64,000 bases of DNA from Eubacteriaceae bacterium (GCA_021770095.1 JAETRQ010000014.1:1-64000); one strand, 5' to 3'; positions 48,717 through 60,698 are shown, counted from the stretch's first letter. Notes: a model not told the origin generated them from the letters alone. Numbers and translations: made by a program.

Positions 48717-49610
48717 CTATCGGCTTTTTCCGTTCTTTACAGGCACATTCTTTGTCGCTTTATCCGTTGCCATCGCTTTTGTTGTTTCCTGCTGGTGTGC
48801 CTCAAACGCCTCCGCCCCATACTGGAACTCCGGCTCTGCCACTACTGCAAGTTCAACCGGATTAACAGGCTCCATGCTGTCAACGCTGCCCATTTCCCGT
48901 TCTGCCTTATCCGTCTGGTACTTTTTCACGTCTGCGGCAAGCCGTTCTGTCTTTTCTATTACGGCATCCGCACAATTCAAAATGCCGGACAGCAGCTTTC
49001 TCTTTGCCTGAAAAGGCTTCTTTATCAGCTCTGTCTTTGAGAACTTCTTCTCCCCATACTCCTTTTCCGGTTTATCCGCAAATGTACGGAACGTGTTGGC
49101 GATCTTCTGTCCTGCTTCCCTCATTCCTGTGCCGAAAGCGTCTATTTTTCCAATGCTCTTGTCCACGTCTGCTATGGACTCCTGTACATTCTGGCGGATA
49201 CCCTCTAACTTTTTCTTAATTCCAAGAAACTCCGCCACTCTGTTTAAGGCAGCTTTTCCTTTCTGCTTTGCCGCCGTTACGATTTCCCCTGCCTTTGCCT
49301 TGATCTCTGCCTTGACCTCAAACAGTTTTTCTTTCATAGCTTTGCAGTCCTGTTCCAGCTTGTTTACCGCCCTTTTGAGTGACTGTTTCAGCCCTTTCTC
49401 TGCCTCACGTTCCTCCATCTTATGAAGCTGGTCCTTTACCGTCACAAGCTCCTCTAATACCGAATCCATCTTTTTCTCCATGACATCGACATACGCCGCC
49501 ATTTCAAAGATGCTATTTGCAGCCTCTTTCATATTGTTTTTACGGAGCAGGTCGAGCAGCTCCATGAGATTTTTTTCCTTTGTAAGCTCCACGTTTGCTG
49601 TCATTTCCAT
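48717..49610 (-). CDS. Coiled-coil ICE protein (DUF6674-like)
   Basis: 297-aa highly charged helical protein. ELTKEKNLMELLDLLRKNNM at the N-terminus, then a long coiled coil (KKMDSVLEELVTVKDQLHKM and onward to about residue 190) and a disordered C-terminal tail. The pattern matches a Firmicute conjugative-element family I recall as DUF6674. No enzyme motif. It is the last gene of the minus-strand conjugation operon. Possible roles in mating-pair assembly or DNA processing are unproven. The preceding AAAGGAAAAG site is acceptable. Confidence 0.78.
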   Translation of the reverse strand: MEMTANVELTKEKNLMELLDLLRKNNMKEAANSIFEMAAYVDVMEKKMDSVLEELVTVKDQLHKMEEREAEKGLKQSLKRAVNKLEQDCKAMKEKLFEVKAEIKAKAGEIVTAAKQKGKAALNRVAEFLGIKKKLEGIRQNVQESIADVDKSIGKIDAFGTGMREAGQKIANTFRTFADKPEKEYGEKKFSKTELIKKPFQAKRKLLSGILNCADAVIEKTERLAADVKKYQTDKAEREMGSVDSMEPVNPVELAVVAEPEFQYGAEAFEAHQQETTKAMATDKATKNVPVKNGKSR

Positions 49611-49671
49611 TTTTCTTTTCCTTTCCGCAGGGCGGTTGCCCGCCCTGCCCCTTTCTGGTTGCTGGTTCTGC

Positions 49672-50340
49672 CTAGCGGAACGGCAGCGGCTCCCCGCTTG
49701 CTTTCATAAAGCCCCTGTCATCGGTCTGCATCTGCTGTGATGCACGCTCCTTTCCCTCCTGCATTGCCTGTTCCTTTGCCTGCTGGTACGTCTCAAGCAC
49801 CGCATCGTTGATTTTTTCCCTGAACTCCTTTGTGATCGGAAAACAAACGTCCCTGTACCTGTTGCCCGCCTTATAGGACGGCATTGCCACGAACATTCCG
49901 TTCTTGCCCTCCACCACGCTCACATTGCCTACCGCAAAGCTGTCATTCAGCACGATACTCGCAAGACCTACCATGTTGCTGCCCTCACGCTCAAAAGGCG
50001 TTACCCTTACCGTGAACTCCGGCTCGTCCGCCTCCTCCGCCTCCATCTTGACCTCTGCCTTTCCCGTCTGCTCCATTTCCTCATAGAGCTTTAAGATGTC
50101 GCTGTACAGTTCCTCACGGAACTCCTTCGTGATCGGATTGCAGACATCCTTATAGACCGGGTTGTTGTGTTCGTCCCTCTCCTTTGTGCGGAAACTGGGC
50201 ATGGACACGAAATTGCCCTTGCTGCCCTCAAGCACCGCCACATTCGTGACCTTGAAGCTGTCCCCGAACACAAGAGTTGCAAATGCCCTCACACTCTTAT
50301 CCGGGTTGTTTACTGCGTTCAACTGAATTGAATACTCCAT
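49672..50340 (-). CDS. Tandem SpoVG-domain protein
   Basis: 222-aa protein with two SpoVG-like domains. Domain 1 (about 1-85) reads VRAFATLVFGDSFKVTNVAV ... NFVSMPSFRT ... VCNPITKEFREEL. Domain 2 (about 110-200) reads GLASIVLNDSFAVGNVSVVE ... MFVAMPSYKA ... VCFPITKEFREKI. SpoVG proteins bind nucleic acids and act as global regulators; tandem forms are common on Firmicute conjugative elements. AAAAGGAGG precedes the ATG. The last 25 residues are Gln/Arg-rich and probably disordered. Confidence 0.9.
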   Translation of the reverse strand: MEYSIQLNAVNNPDKSVRAFATLVFGDSFKVTNVAVLEGSKGNFVSMPSFRTKERDEHNNPVYKDVCNPITKEFREELYSDILKLYEEMEQTGKAEVKMEAEEADEPEFTVRVTPFEREGSNMVGLASIVLNDSFAVGNVSVVEGKNGMFVAMPSYKAGNRYRDVCFPITKEFREKINDAVLETYQQAKEQAMQEGKERASQQMQTDDRGFMKASGEPLPFR

Positions 50341-50426
50341 AAGTTCCTCCTTTTCTGTCCTTTCTGGACGATGAAATATTATTTAGTTATCTGAACTGCC
50401 TTTCCTTTTCAGAGTGTCAGGCAGGT

Positions 50427-50816
50427 TCATTCTTCCGCTGGCAGGCTTCCGTCCGGCATACGGATAAAACAGGATAATTGTCCCAACTGCCCTAAATCCA
50501 GATTCGTTTTCCCATGAAGGTAATTTGCAAGGGTAATCAGGAAACCGTCCTGCTCATAGTAAATCCATTCGTCCTGCCCTTCCTCTTTCACAACGGTTAT
50601 CGCAAAGTCGGGCAGATACCCGCCCTCATCTTCATCATAATTGCAATAAATGCCTTCATGCAGGTTCAGCCCCAGTTCCGGGATATGCACCTGCCACCCG
50701 CTGATGACAATCTGGTAATCCTCATCGCTTTCCATGATGTCGTCCGGCACTTCCGCAAGCTGTTCCATCCCTGCAATGATTTCTTCCACTTCCCCCAGTC
50801 TGTATGCTTTTTCCAT
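50427..50816 (-). CDS. ICE hypothetical protein, paralogue of upstream gene
   Basis: 129-aa acidic protein. Start 50816 (MEKAYRLGEVEEII) follows GGAGG. The core WQVHIPELGLNLHEGIYCNY followed by FAITVV and a W-I-Y-Y-E strand aligns with HVYLPRLEINVHEGFFCHME and FLTVIY in the upstream protein, so the two are paralogues that arose by duplication. Its first 95 bases overlap the end of that gene in another frame. No function known; the family appears limited to such elements. Confidence 0.78.
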   Translation of the reverse strand: MEKAYRLGEVEEIIAGMEQLAEVPDDIMESDEDYQIVISGWQVHIPELGLNLHEGIYCNYDEDEGGYLPDFAITVVKEEGQDEWIYYEQDGFLITLANYLHGKTNLDLGQLGQLSCFIRMPDGSLPAEE

Positions 50817-51189
50817 AGACAATATCCTCCCTGATTCCTTTTACCTCGCAAGGTTCCTGTTCCAACTGTTCCAGTGTGCATTTTCCTTTCAGCCATTGAT
50901 GCACCGTGTCCACAAAGTTTTCTTCTGCATCATACAGAAATTCTTTATCCGTCCTGTCATAAATGACGGTCAGGAAATACAGCGGTTCAAGCTGCCCATC
51001 TTCCATGTGGCAGAAAAATCCCTCATGCACGTTGATTTCAAGGCGTGGCAGATAGACATGGACACCGCTGGTCAGCAGTATGCCGCCGTCCATTTCCGTC
51101 TGCCTGTCCGCTTCCGCTGGCTCGGTTTCACATCCCCGCAGAATGTCCTCTATTGTGCCAAACGGGTACTTCCTGCTGTTTTCTTCCAT
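50722..51189 (-). CDS. ICE hypothetical protein overlapping its paralogue
   Basis: 155-aa protein, start 51189 after AAGGAGG inside the sortase gene end. Residues 1-115 match the downstream paralogue. The last 40 residues (after EPCEVKGI) have unusual composition, rich in Gly, Arg and Cys, because they are read out of frame across the start of the next gene. A 3' frameshift that joined two tandem copies is a plausible origin. Function unknown. Confidence 0.72.
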   Translation of the reverse strand: MEENSRKYPFGTIEDILRGCETEPAEADRQTEMDGGILLTSGVHVYLPRLEINVHEGFFCHMEDGQLEPLYFLTVIYDRTDKEFLYDAEENFVDTVHQWLKGKCTLEQLEQEPCEVKGIREDIVYGKSIQTGGSGRNHCRDGTACGSAGRHHGKR

Positions 51190-51190
51190 T

Positions 51191-51826
51191 CTATTTGCCC
51201 TCCTTATGGATACAGTGGTAAATCAGGCGCATTGTCCCGCTGTTCTCACAGGTCAGCAGGGTAAGCTCCTTTTCTGCCCCCTGCGCTTTTACAGAATTAT
51301 CATACGGTCCCACGACTTCCCATGAAACGACCTCATACTGGTGTATATTTCCGTCTTTATCGGTAATCTTTACCGTGTCCCCCTCGGAAAGTTTATTGAG
51401 GTACTTAAAATAAGTGCCGTATCTGCTCCCCCGGTGTCCGGCAAGCACACAGTTCCCGGTACTTCCGATTGCCGCTGTATCGGATATATGCCCGATCCCA
51501 TAGGCAAGCTGTTTACTGTCTGCCCCCTCCACAATGGGATATTTCAGGTCTAAGGCTTCTATCTCGATCAGACCGATCACGTCCCCGGACGAAAGCAGGG
51601 CTGCATCCTCTTTACTAACGGGGGCTTTGGTATCCGCCGTCTCCGTCTCTGTTTCCCTTTCTTCCTCTTTTTCTCCATCCTCCTGATGCTCCTGTTCCAC
51701 GTTTTGTTCAAACTGCTCTATCAGTTCATTTGTCTTTTGGTTCCCGTAGAAATGATAGAAAAGGGGGACCGACATAGCCGCCAGTCCCGCCGTAATGAAT
51801 ATTACTGCCAAGATTTTACGAATCAT
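51191..51826 (-). CDS. Sortase (class B/D-like)
   Basis: 211-aa membrane-anchored transpeptidase that links proteins to the cell wall. Start 51826 ([20 protein letters not shown]), one membrane segment (5-25), an acidic spacer, then the sortase domain from about 80 with [10 protein letters not shown], catalytic His in [12 protein letters not shown], Cys in [10 protein letters not shown] and Arg in GTMRLIYHC. Its ATG overlaps the stop of the giant helicase gene by four bases. In an ICE operon it probably anchors surface adhesins for mating. The acidic Glu/Thr-rich spacer is unusually long. Confidence 0.9.
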   Translation of the reverse strand: MIRKILAVIFITAGLAAMSVPLFYHFYGNQKTNELIEQFEQNVEQEHQEDGEKEEERETETETADTKAPVSKEDAALLSSGDVIGLIEIEALDLKYPIVEGADSKQLAYGIGHISDTAAIGSTGNCVLAGHRGSRYGTYFKYLNKLSEGDTVKITDKDGNIHQYEVVSWEVVGPYDNSVKAQGAEKELTLLTCENSGTMRLIYHCIHKEGK

Positions 51827-54800
51827 CTTCCCTCCTTCCCGGACGGAAAGCAGTGGTAATTTTCCGGCTCCGCTACCCTTGCATTGTCCTGTGTTTCGCA
51901 AAGGTCCACATCTTCGGTCTTTCCGTTCTCCAGGTCTAACTGCACGTTCAGTTCATTTAACCGTGCCACTTTCTCATTCAGTTCCCCTTCCTGTGTAAAA
52001 GGTTTTTCGTATTCCTGCCTTGACTGCTCCATGTCACGCTGGTACTGCTCGATGCGCTTTTCCAGTTCCGGTATATTGACAGATATGCCGTGGCAGAGGT
52101 TTTCCAGCTTTACCATGTTCCCTACGGGGCTTGTGGAAAGTTCCACCTTATAGTCGGTCTTTCCCCTCAATACCATGTTGTTTACCCCGATGAAATTCTT
52201 TTCCACCAGAAGCTCAAACCCCTTGAAACTTCCGATATGGGTTGTTTCCCCGGTCTTGCACTGGCTGACCGCCTGCAGCATGAATGTCCCGCCTTCCGTG
52301 CGTTCCGTAAATTTTGTGCTTTTCCCTGCAACGTCCACGGTAATCGCAAAATCCGGCTCCGCAATGAGCGCAGCCTCCGCTGTCTTTGTGTCCTCACGCA
52401 CACAGGCTAATTTCTCCGTTGCCGCCTTAATCAGCTTCGGGTAACGGATCATGAAGTTATCCTGTAAGGAATACCTCTGGCTGTCATAGCTGCTTTTCAG
52501 CATTTTTAAGCGCTGCACGTCATTTTCAAGCTGCATTTTTTCCTTTATCAGCGGGTTGCCCGTCGCCACGGCTTTTATCTCCGCATAGGAAAGGGTTGCC
52601 TCGTCAATGTCCTCACAGGTTCTTGACACAGCCTTGCTTGTCATGACCTGCGAGATGAAACGCTGCTTGTTCTCGACCAGCGACCATGAATACGCATCAA
52701 ATGTCCCTTTTGTGACATAACGGTAGATTGCGACCTCGTCGTTCTCATTGCCCTGCCTTACGCCACGCCCCTCACGCTGCTCAATGCATGAGGGCTTCCA
52801 CGGACAGTCCACATGGTGCATCGCCGTAATGTGCGTCTGCACGTTTACGCCCGTCCCGCACTGGTCCGTGGAACCGATCAGTATCTTCTTTTTGCCGCTC
52901 CTCATGTCCTTAAAGAGCGCCTCCCGCTGTGCATCGGTCTTTGCGTCGTGTATGAAGGAGATTTCGTCTGCCGGGATGCCCTGTTTTACCAGTTCGGTTT
53001 TCAGGTAGTTGTAAATGTCGAACTGCCCGCCATTCTTTATCCGCTCCGCCCAGTCAGGCGTCCATGCCGTTTTCGGTGTGCCGATGTCCGAGAAAATAAG
53101 CTGGCAGCCGATCTTACCGTCCTTGTTTCCGGCAAAATATTCGGCTGCCACGTTCGCTGCTACCTTATTCAGTTTCCCGTCCGGGTTGTTTGGCGCATCC
53201 AGTTCCAGAAGTCTTGCGTCCGTCCCTAAAAGCCTTGCCTCCCCTGTTATCTTTAAAAAATTATCCTCTTTCGGATCGACGCCGCCCCCATGAATCCTTT
53301 CCGCACGTTTCGCAAATTCTTCCATGACCTGCTTTACATACCAGTCCGGCTCGCTTTCCACAATGATCGGCTTGCCTTCCCGCAATGCGGGAACCGGGAG
53401 GTTCAGCATATCCGCAGTCTGCACGTCCGCCACCTCACGGAACGAGGTCATAAGCTCCGGCACGTTTGTAAACTTGTTGAAACGGCTCTTGAAGCGGAAA
53501 CCGCTGCCTTCCACGGTCAGTTCCAGTGCGGTTGTCACTTCCCCGAAGTTTGCCGCCCATGAGTCGAAATGGTAAATCCCCATCCGTTCCAGTGTCCTTT
53601 TCTGCAAATAGAGCTGCATCACATACAGTTCGCACATGGTATTGCTTACCGGGGTTCCGGTTGCGAACACAATCCCCCTGCCGTCGTTGATTTCATCAAG
53701 ATACTGGCACTTCAAATACATATCCATTGCCTTCTTGGAACCAGTGCTGGATATGCCCGATACATTGTTGATTTTAGAGAAAATCGACAAATTTTTAAAG
53801 TGGTGCGCCTCGTCCACCATGACGGAATCAATGCCCAGTTCCTCAAAGGTAATCAGGTCATCCTTGCGGCTTTCCTCTGTCAGTTCCTTTAACTGTTCGT
53901 CCAGTTTTTTCTTCTGTGCCTCCATCTGCTTGATGGTCCACTGCTCCCCCTTTTCCGCCTTAATTTCATCAATCGCAAAGGAGATTTCCTGTATCTGGTC
54001 CTGCAGCATACGCTCTTTCCGTTCCTTTGAGATCGGTATCTTCTCAAACTGCGAGTGCGACATGATGATGCAGTCATAGTCCCCGGTTGCGATGCGGGAC
54101 ACGAACTGCTTCCTCCTGCTCTTTTCAAAGTCACGCTCCGTTGCCACAAGGATATTGGCGGACGGGTACAGCCGCATGAACTCCCCTGCCGTCTGCCCCA
54201 CGATGGACTTCGGCACCACAATGACATTCTTGCTGGCAAGTCCGAGCCGCCGCTGTTCCATACATGCCGCCATCATGGTAAATGTTTTCCCGGCTCCTAC
54301 ACAGTGCGCAAGCAGTGTGTTTCCGCCGAGAAGGACTCTTGCGATTGCGTTTTTCTGGTGGTCACGCAGCTTGATTTCCGGGTTCATGCCGGGGAATGTC
54401 AGGTGTGAGCCGTCATACTCCCGCAGGCGGATATTGTTGAATGTCTCATTGTAATAATCCACATATTTCTGCCGCCGCTCCTGATCCTTGAATATCCAGC
54501 TCTTGAACGCCTCCTTCATCTGGTTCTGCTTTTCCCTTGCAAGCATGGTTTCTTTTTTATTTACCTCATAATGGTACTTTCCGCCCCCGTCGTCTATCCT
54601 GTCACGGACTGTCACGGTACGCAGGTTTAAGGTTTCCTCAAAAATGGAATAGGCGTCAATCCGCTTCGTGCCGTAAGTCTCCGTTGCGGCGATGGAATGG
54701 TTGTCATGCCGCTTCCCGTCAATGAACCAGTTCATGTTGTAGGTGTTCAGTTTTACCTGTATTCCCGAATTTGCATACTGTGTGCGGACTGCCCTTGCAC

Positions 54801-57800
54801 GATATGGTGTTTTCAGAAGCTCATAGATGAACTCCTCATAATCCTGCGGCTCAATCCATGTGGTTCCGATACGCACGTCGATTTCAGACGCATCAAGGCG
54901 CTCCGGCTGCACGTTTTTCAATGCCTCCGCATTGACACCGAATAACTCCGGGTTCTCCTTCCGGTACACTTCCGCAATCCTCAGCTTGTCACGCACGTTG
55001 CCGGACAGGTATTCGTCCGCCGTTTTCCATCCCATGTTCAGATTGTCGGGGTTGTATTCCGTTGGTTCCAGATACACAAGCCCCTCAAGGTCTTTTAAGA
55101 GTACCGCCCTCTTTACTTCCGCCTCCGCATCCGGCGAGAGTGTGCTGCCTTCCGGCAGGCTTTCCATCTCTTTGCTGATGTCAGGCTCATAAATGCTCAA
55201 CATGAACGGGATATTGACCGTCCCGAACTCATTGACGGACACGTTCAGCGCCTCCACCGCAGTTTCCACACGCTCCACCTGATTCTTCGCACGGATCGTC
55301 TGTTTGTAGAACATATCCGCTTTTTCCACCCTTCCGTCCTCGTCCACGACCTCAAGGGAACACAAAAGCGGGTAATCCGCATCGTCACGGAATGCCTGCT
55401 GGCTCCCCCTCCCGGTCAGCGGTCCGTATTTTTTCACATAGGCATCGTATTTTTCATTGAGTAATTTCTGCTGTGCCGCCAGTTCCTCGCTGCTGCACCC
55501 TTCCGTCTGTATGAAGATTAGCTGTCTTGTGATTGTACGGATTTCGTCCATGCCCTTTATGCGTTCTTCCGCTGTTGCCGACACTTCCTTGCGGTACATG
55601 ACGGAATTTTCACGGTAGTAAAGTTTTCCGTCCACAAAGGTATAGGTGTAATTCTTCACGTCAGGATCAGCCTCAATGATGTCCTGCGTGTTTTCCTCTT
55701 CCGCCGCAAGCTCCACAACATCGGTTATCCTGCCGGAAAGCCGTCCCACCGCTGTTTCCAGTGCGGATTTCAGGTCAAAGTTTTCATCATGGTTAATACA
55801 GCTTGTGTATTTGCTGCCGTTGCCGAACATGCGTGTATCGTATTCCATTGTTCCGAGCATCATTTCCGGGTGTTCTGCAAAATAAGAATTGACCGCAATG
55901 CCGTCCTCCGTCCTGCCAAGATGCACCCAGTCCGGCTCCGTCACAATCTTGCGCTCCCTCTTTTGCAGGAATATGATGTCGCTTGTGACATCGGTTCCTG
56001 CGCTGTCCCTGAACGCCGTATTGGGAAGACGGACTGCGCCGAGCAGCTCCGCCCGTTCCGCAAGGTACTTCCTTACCGCAGGGTTCGCCTTGTCAAGCGT
56101 TCCCTTGCTTGTGATGAATGCCACAATGCCGCCCGGTCTGACCTTATCCAGCGCCTTTGCGAAAAAATAATCGTGGATACGGAAATTGTGCTTTGCATAC
56201 TTCGCATCATAGAGCTTGTAGTCACCGAAAGGCACGTTGCCCACCGCAACATCGAAAAAGTTATCGGGGTACTGTGTTTCCTCAAATCCCCTTACCTTTA
56301 TCTGTGCCTTTGGGTACAGCAGCTTTGCAATCCGCCCGCTGATGTCGTCCTTTTCCACGCCGTAAAGCCTGCTGTCCTGCATGGTTTCCGGTAATGTCCC
56401 GAAAAAATGACCGACACCAAGTGCCGGCTCTAAAATAGTGCCTTTACGGAAACCAAATTTATCCAGTGCGCTATAAACTGCCTGCGTGATAACGGGGGAA
56501 GTGTAAAATGCCGTGTTGACTGTCTCCCTTGCGTCCTCATATTCCGACGTGGAAAGAAGCTCTTTCAGTTCTGCATACTCTTTCTGCCAGCCCTCATTCC
56601 TCTCGTCAAAAGCCTGTGCGATGCCGCCCCATCCCACATAACGGGCAAGCACCTTCTGTTCTTCCGGTGTGGCAGTCCTGCCCTCATGCTCTATCTGCTT
56701 TAACAGCCGGATTGCCTCCACGTTCCACTGGTATCTTGTTTTCTGCCCGCCTTTTGGAAGTTCCTCGTCCTCAAAATGGAAATTCCCTTTCCTCTGCCTG
56801 TTCCGCAGATTAGTCAGTTTGTCGTCAAACTGCTTTTCCAGTGCAGACATTTTTTCATACGGCAGCTTTGCAAAATCACGCAGGTATGCCGACATCCGTA
56901 TCTCCCCGGTAAACATCTGCGCTTTTATCAGGTATTCCATGACGGAATGGAGCTGTTCATAGGTTACAGTGTCTTTCCTGCGCTCCCCGCCCTGGTTTTT
57001 GTAATCCACAATAAAACCGTCATTTTCGGCAGTATACTCTACCAGACCATAGGCATTGTTGTGATAGCCTTTTTTCGGTTTCTCCCCGTCCCAGAAGCAT
57101 ACCGTGGACTTGAGGAAATAAAGTTTATCCTCTTTTGGCAGGCTGCTTTCTGCTACCATCTGCAAAAATGGCTGGTATGGCGTGACTGCGGAGCATTTTG
57201 TCAGGTAGATTTCCAGTGCGTCACGCAGATCCCCGTCCATTGCCTCCACCTGCCGCAGCGCCTCCGGGAACAGACTGCCCGCAGCGGGCTTTGCCACGCT
57301 CCCGTCAGGGTTTATGACTTCCCCCTCCACACGCTCTGCCGTTTCCCCTGTATCTCCCTGTCCCGGCTGTACTGCCGCTGTTTCTTCCTGTCCGTTTTCC
57401 ACCGTCTGCCATGCTTCCGGTATTTCTTCCTGTCCGTTTTCCACCGCCTGCCATGTTTCCGGTATTTCTTCCGCTGCCGCCTCCGGCTCCTGTACTTCCT
57501 GCCTTTCTTCCTCCTGCCCGTCAATGCTGACCGCCTCAAAATCCGGCTCTTTCAGCATACGTTCCTTGTATTCATGGTAGATTTCCATGAACCACGGCAT
57601 TGCGGCAAATGCCCCCGGTGCTTCCCTGAAACGCTCAAAAATTCCTTCTGTCAGGTAATCGTTTTCCTCTATCATGTGCAGGATCAGGTCAGCGCAGTAT
57701 CGGTAATCCACACGCTTTTCCCCTTCCCCACCGTCTGCCCGTGGATAGGAGATTTCAATGCCGTCCTTATCCCTGCTGATTTTACACTTGCCATAGGAGT

Positions 57801-60441
57801 TGTCCGTGTACTCCGACATGAAAAAGCCTTCCCGCTGCTCCCCGTACACGCTTGCAAGGAACCCTGCCTTGCTTTCCATGTTTAAATTTGTGGTAAAAAT
57901 GTCATAGATCAGCGTCTTTACGGAAATATACTGGATTTCCTCATTGAAATATCTCTTTAACGGTTCCAGCCACAGGTTTTCTTCCTGCTTTTCCCTTTCT
58001 TCGGCGGCAGGCTCCGCCTTGTCAGGGGATTCCCGGCGGATAAACACGGTCTTGTCCGGGTTATGGCTTGAAAACCTGTCATGTTCAAACTGCTGCTGCA
58101 CGTTAAACGGAATACTGCTGTCCCGGTGGAAGTTATCAAGAACAAGTACCTCATGGAACAGATAGTCGTAAAACTGCCTGCCATGCCATACATTTTCCCC
58201 ATCGCTGGCAATAACCTCATCATGGGCATCGTCCCATGCAAGTTCCATCTGTTCCTGTATGCCTTTCAGGGCAAGGACCGTGTGCAGGTTTTCAAGGCGG
58301 TTCTGCTGGTGCTGCCCTGCATCCTCCGAAAGATACCTGTCCGTATCTTCTTTTAAAATCTTTATCCATGTGGCGGCAGGGTGTTCCTCCATGATTTCCC
58401 CGATTTTGTCATAAGGCTCATGTGTCTGGTATGCGCCGTCAGCTATCATGCCCTCCACATAAGCCGCACAGTCCCACCAGTCAAGCTCCGTTTTCCACTT
58501 CGTGCCTTCGCCGTCATAAAATTCAATGGAAATGCCTTCGTCAGTCTGTTCAATGTTGCATTTTCCGTACTGGTTTTTAAAATCGTTTTCTATTCCGGCT
58601 CCATAAATATTTTTAAAGAGTACCCTGTCAATAAACTGCGCCTTGTCGCTCATGGGCAGGTCTTTCGTGAACACTTCATACAACAGCATGTTCGGGATTG
58701 GACTCCAGAAACTGTTCTGGAAAAACCTGTCCATAGGCTCCTGCCATGCTGCCGCCGATACTTTGTCAGGATCAAAGGTTTTGGGCGGTGTATAGAATTC
58801 CCCTGCCGTGATCAGCGCACCCAGTTCACGCTCTATACTATTCCAGTTAAGGTATCCTTCTTTTTCAGCCCCTCCCTCACGCCACTGGAAACGGATTCCT
58901 TTTGACGGGAACGAATCATATCCATGCAGACCGTCCCCTTCAATATGCCTTCCGACACTGCCCTGACCATATTCCTTACGGATTGCCTTTACACGTTCAC
59001 CCGGACTGGAAATCTCCTGAAATATAGTGTAAATACGCTTTCTCCCACCTGAAAAATTCCCGCCACGCATAAGTACCTGCTTCACATATTCATGCGGCAC
59101 TGTAAGCTCCGGCTCCGGCTTCTGGTAGGAATATTCCTTTGGCAGCTCCACATCCCCATTCTGCGCAATCAAAAAGGAAGCCTGTTCATAGCTTCCTTTC
59201 TGCGTTTCCGAACTTCCCAAAGAATTGATTTCATTCAGTTCCTGCTCAATTTCCCTGTCGAGTTCTGCTTTTCTGTTATCCTGCTGTTCACTGTCCTCTG
59301 CCTGCTGTCCGCTTTCCCCTAATGGAACTTCATCACTACTTCGTTCATCACGATCTCCTCTGCCTGCATCCTCGCCTGCTGCCGTAGCTGCCACATCTCC
59401 ATTGTCGAGTTTTTGTCCTTCGGCGGGTTGTTCCTGAGATAGCTGCCCTCCAGCTCGTCCATCATCCGGTTCGCCTCGATCTCCACTTCCTGCATCTTCT
59501 CCGCCAGTTTCCCGAACCTCTGTAACGTCCGGTATCTGCTGTTGTGGTTCTCTTTCAGGTACTCCATCGCCCTCACTGCGAACTTCCCTAAGTTCGTCAT
59601 GCTCACCGTTTCCTCCGGTGCCGTGAGGTCCGGGTACAGCATCCCGTCCGCTCCCTCGTGGTACGTCAATGTTATCTCTGCCATCTGCAATACTCCTTTC
59701 TTCCATCTGCTTTAAATCATTTGCAATGCCTCTCAGCACTTCACAGGATATATCGCTGAGCAGAGATCCTAAACGGTAGACTTCCTCCTCTGTCGTAAAT
59801 GCGGTAATAAAGGAGAAATCCTGTTTTTCAGTGGGAAGGTCAAAGCCGCATCTTGTAAATACCGCATACATGACGCTTCTTTTTAACGCTTCCCCTGCCG
59901 TAATCTCTTGCGCTCTGCCATTTTCTGTTATCTGTTTGTTTCCAGCCAGATTCACGAACTCGGTAATGCGTTCACCAAATTCTGAATCCATTATGACTCC
60001 GATCTGCCTTTCTGTAAAGTCTTTTAGGAAAGATTTATCAGATTCTTTCCCTCCGGGCAGGGCAGCGCCCTCTTTTTCCCTTAACCATGCCGCATACGCT
60101 TTCATGGTGTTCCTGTCAAGTTCCCATGTCAGTCGGCTTTCCCTGCCCCCGGTATCGGATATGTCAAAGACATACCGCATATCCGGCTTTAAGGCTCTTG
60201 ACGGGAAGATTGCGATACCCCTGCTGCCACGCCTTACATACCGCCCTACCTTTTTCCATGTGTCGAAATCCGCAATCAGCGTCGCCCTCGGTCTTTGCTT
60301 GTAGACCATGAGGATATTGTCAAACTCATAGCGGTAGAGCTGCCCCGTAAGCCTGCATATGCTTTTCCATGCCTGTCCGCTTGCGGTCACTTCGTCTATT
60401 GCGGCATCATACAGCTTTGATGTTTTCGTGTCTGCGCCCAT
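51823..60441 (-). CDS. Giant ArdC-like / N6-methylase / SNF2-type helicase protein
   Basis: 2872-aa multidomain protein typical of Firmicute conjugative elements. Residues 1-250 resemble the ArdC antirestriction N-terminal domain ([20 protein letters not shown]). About 250-400 is a Gly/Glu/Asp-rich linker that also encodes a nested gene. About 400-1130 has three diverged repeats around YGKCNIEQ / YGKCKISR / YGLVEYTA. Methylase-like domain: [13 protein letters not shown] (about 1337) and GNVPFGDY. Helicase: GAGKTFTMM (about 2050), VDEAHHF (about 2210), [11 protein letters not shown] (about 2557). A 15-residue repeat ([14 protein letters not shown]) occurs near residue 1010. It likely protects or remodels transferred DNA. 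Confidence 0.93.
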   Translation of the reverse strand: MGADTKTSKLYDAAIDEVTASGQAWKSICRLTGQLYRYEFDNILMVYKQRPRATLIADFDTWKKVGRYVRRGSRGIAIFPSRALKPDMRYVFDISDTGGRESRLTWELDRNTMKAYAAWLREKEGAALPGGKESDKSFLKDFTERQIGVIMDSEFGERITEFVNLAGNKQITENGRAQEITAGEALKRSVMYAVFTRCGFDLPTEKQDFSFITAFTTEEEVYRLGSLLSDISCEVLRGIANDLKQMEERSIADGRDNIDVPRGSGRDAVPGPHGTGGNGEHDELREVRSEGDGVPEREPQQQIPDVTEVRETGGEDAGSGDRGEPDDGRAGGQLSQEQPAEGQKLDNGDVAATAAGEDAGRGDRDERSSDEVPLGESGQQAEDSEQQDNRKAELDREIEQELNEINSLGSSETQKGSYEQASFLIAQNGDVELPKEYSYQKPEPELTVPHEYVKQVLMRGGNFSGGRKRIYTIFQEISSPGERVKAIRKEYGQGSVGRHIEGDGLHGYDSFPSKGIRFQWREGGAEKEGYLNWNSIERELGALITAGEFYTPPKTFDPDKVSAAAWQEPMDRFFQNSFWSPIPNMLLYEVFTKDLPMSDKAQFIDRVLFKNIYGAGIENDFKNQYGKCNIEQTDEGISIEFYDGEGTKWKTELDWWDCAAYVEGMIADGAYQTHEPYDKIGEIMEEHPAATWIKILKEDTDRYLSEDAGQHQQNRLENLHTVLALKGIQEQMELAWDDAHDEVIASDGENVWHGRQFYDYLFHEVLVLDNFHRDSSIPFNVQQQFEHDRFSSHNPDKTVFIRRESPDKAEPAAEEREKQEENLWLEPLKRYFNEEIQYISVKTLIYDIFTTNLNMESKAGFLASVYGEQREGFFMSEYTDNSYGKCKISRDKDGIEISYPRADGGEGEKRVDYRYCADLILHMIEENDYLTEGIFERFREAPGAFAAMPWFMEIYHEYKERMLKEPDFEAVSIDGQEEERQEVQEPEAAAEEIPETWQAVENGQEEIPEAWQTVENGQEETAAVQPGQGDTGETAERVEGEVINPDGSVAKPAAGSLFPEALRQVEAMDGDLRDALEIYLTKCSAVTPYQPFLQMVAESSLPKEDKLYFLKSTVCFWDGEKPKKGYHNNAYGLVEYTAENDGFIVDYKNQGGERRKDTVTYEQLHSVMEYLIKAQMFTGEIRMSAYLRDFAKLPYEKMSALEKQFDDKLTNLRNRQRKGNFHFEDEELPKGGQKTRYQWNVEAIRLLKQIEHEGRTATPEEQKVLARYVGWGGIAQAFDERNEGWQKEYAELKELLSTSEYEDARETVNTAFYTSPVITQAVYSALDKFGFRKGTILEPALGVGHFFGTLPETMQDSRLYGVEKDDISGRIAKLLYPKAQIKVRGFEETQYPDNFFDVAVGNVPFGDYKLYDAKYAKHNFRIHDYFFAKALDKVRPGGIVAFITSKGTLDKANPAVRKYLAERAELLGAVRLPNTAFRDSAGTDVTSDIIFLQKRERKIVTEPDWVHLGRTEDGIAVNSYFAEHPEMMLGTMEYDTRMFGNGSKYTSCINHDENFDLKSALETAVGRLSGRITDVVELAAEEENTQDIIEADPDVKNYTYTFVDGKLYYRENSVMYRKEVSATAEERIKGMDEIRTITRQLIFIQTEGCSSEELAAQQKLLNEKYDAYVKKYGPLTGRGSQQAFRDDADYPLLCSLEVVDEDGRVEKADMFYKQTIRAKNQVERVETAVEALNVSVNEFGTVNIPFMLSIYEPDISKEMESLPEGSTLSPDAEAEVKRAVLLKDLEGLVYLEPTEYNPDNLNMGWKTADEYLSGNVRDKLRIAEVYRKENPELFGVNAEALKNVQPERLDASEIDVRIGTTWIEPQDYEEFIYELLKTPYRARAVRTQYANSGIQVKLNTYNMNWFIDGKRHDNHSIAATETYGTKRIDAYSIFEETLNLRTVTVRDRIDDGGGKYHYEVNKKETMLAREKQNQMKEAFKSWIFKDQERRQKYVDYYNETFNNIRLREYDGSHLTFPGMNPEIKLRDHQKNAIARVLLGGNTLLAHCVGAGKTFTMMAACMEQRRLGLASKNVIVVPKSIVGQTAGEFMRLYPSANILVATERDFEKSRRKQFVSRIATGDYDCIIMSHSQFEKIPISKERKERMLQDQIQEISFAIDEIKAEKGEQWTIKQMEAQKKKLDEQLKELTEESRKDDLITFEELGIDSVMVDEAHHFKNLSIFSKINNVSGISSTGSKKAMDMYLKCQYLDEINDGRGIVFATGTPVSNTMCELYVMQLYLQKRTLERMGIYHFDSWAANFGEVTTALELTVEGSGFRFKSRFNKFTNVPELMTSFREVADVQTADMLNLPVPALREGKPIIVESEPDWYVKQVMEEFAKRAERIHGGGVDPKEDNFLKITGEARLLGTDARLLELDAPNNPDGKLNKVAANVAAEYFAGNKDGKIGCQLIFSDIGTPKTAWTPDWAERIKNGGQFDIYNYLKTELVKQGIPADEISFIHDAKTDAQREALFKDMRSGKKKILIGSTDQCGTGVNVQTHITAMHHVDCPWKPSCIEQREGRGVRQGNENDEVAIYRYVTKGTFDAYSWSLVENKQRFISQVMTSKAVSRTCEDIDEATLSYAEIKAVATGNPLIKEKMQLENDVQRLKMLKSSYDSQRYSLQDNFMIRYPKLIKAATEKLACVREDTKTAEAALIAEPDFAITVDVAGKSTKFTERTEGGTFMLQAVSQCKTGETTHIGSFKGFELLVEKNFIGVNNMVLRGKTDYKVELSTSPVGNMVKLENLCHGISVNIPELEKRIEQYQRDMEQSRQEYEKPFTQEGELNEKVARLNELNVQLDLENGKTEDVDLCETQDNARVAEPENYHCFPSGKEGR
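59319..59684 (-). CDS. TnpV-like protein nested out of frame in the giant gene
   Basis: 121-aa protein encoded on the same strand but in another frame, entirely inside the 51823-60441 gene. Start 59684 ([20 protein letters not shown]) has AAAGGAG at eight bases, a site better than many in the window. The helical part ([20 protein letters not shown] ... RLQ-type spacing ... [19 protein letters not shown]) resembles the TnpV family of transposon-encoded proteins. The giant protein is low-complexity exactly over this stretch (residues about 252-375), as expected if the nested frame is the constrained one. Function of TnpV is unknown. Confidence 0.72.
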   Translation of the reverse strand: MAEITLTYHEGADGMLYPDLTAPEETVSMTNLGKFAVRAMEYLKENHNSRYRTLQRFGKLAEKMQEVEIEANRMMDELEGSYLRNNPPKDKNSTMEMWQLRQQARMQAEEIVMNEVVMKFH

Positions 60442-60453
60442 AGCCAGCCCCCT

Positions 60454-60693
60454 TTATCTGCTTTTCTCCTTTGGCGTTTTTACCGTCTCCTGCGCCTCCA
60501 TCTCATATACCTGTGCAGCATATTCCAGCTCCTTTTCCTGAAAAATTTCATAGAAAAACTCTGCAAAACCCTCCCCGTCCGCACGTTCCGGCGCATCAGC
60601 AAGACCATCGCACCACTGTCTGCACGCTTCTTCCAGTACCATAGGGAAAATCTTCTCCCTGATTTCGCTTGATTTTATATCTTCAAATGTCAT
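60454..60693 (-). CDS. Small acidic ICE hypothetical protein
   Basis: 79-aa acidic helical protein (MTFEDIKSSEIREKIFPMVL), with TTGGAGG upstream. Contains EEACRQWCDGLADAPERADG and a C-terminal lysine-rich end. No recognised family. It lies between the methylase gene and the giant gene, with only short gaps (5 and 12 bases), so it is part of the same operon. Confidence 0.7.
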   Translation of the reverse strand: MTFEDIKSSEIREKIFPMVLEEACRQWCDGLADAPERADGEGFAEFFYEIFQEKELEYAAQVYEMEAQETVKTPKEKSR

Positions 60694-60698
60694 ATGCC

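Noticed and set aside
55789-57885. Long plus-strand frames (201 and 369 codons) opposite the giant gene
   Set aside because: They are antisense to well-conserved helicase/methylase coding sequence, have biased Leu/Phe/His/Cys composition and no ribosome sites.
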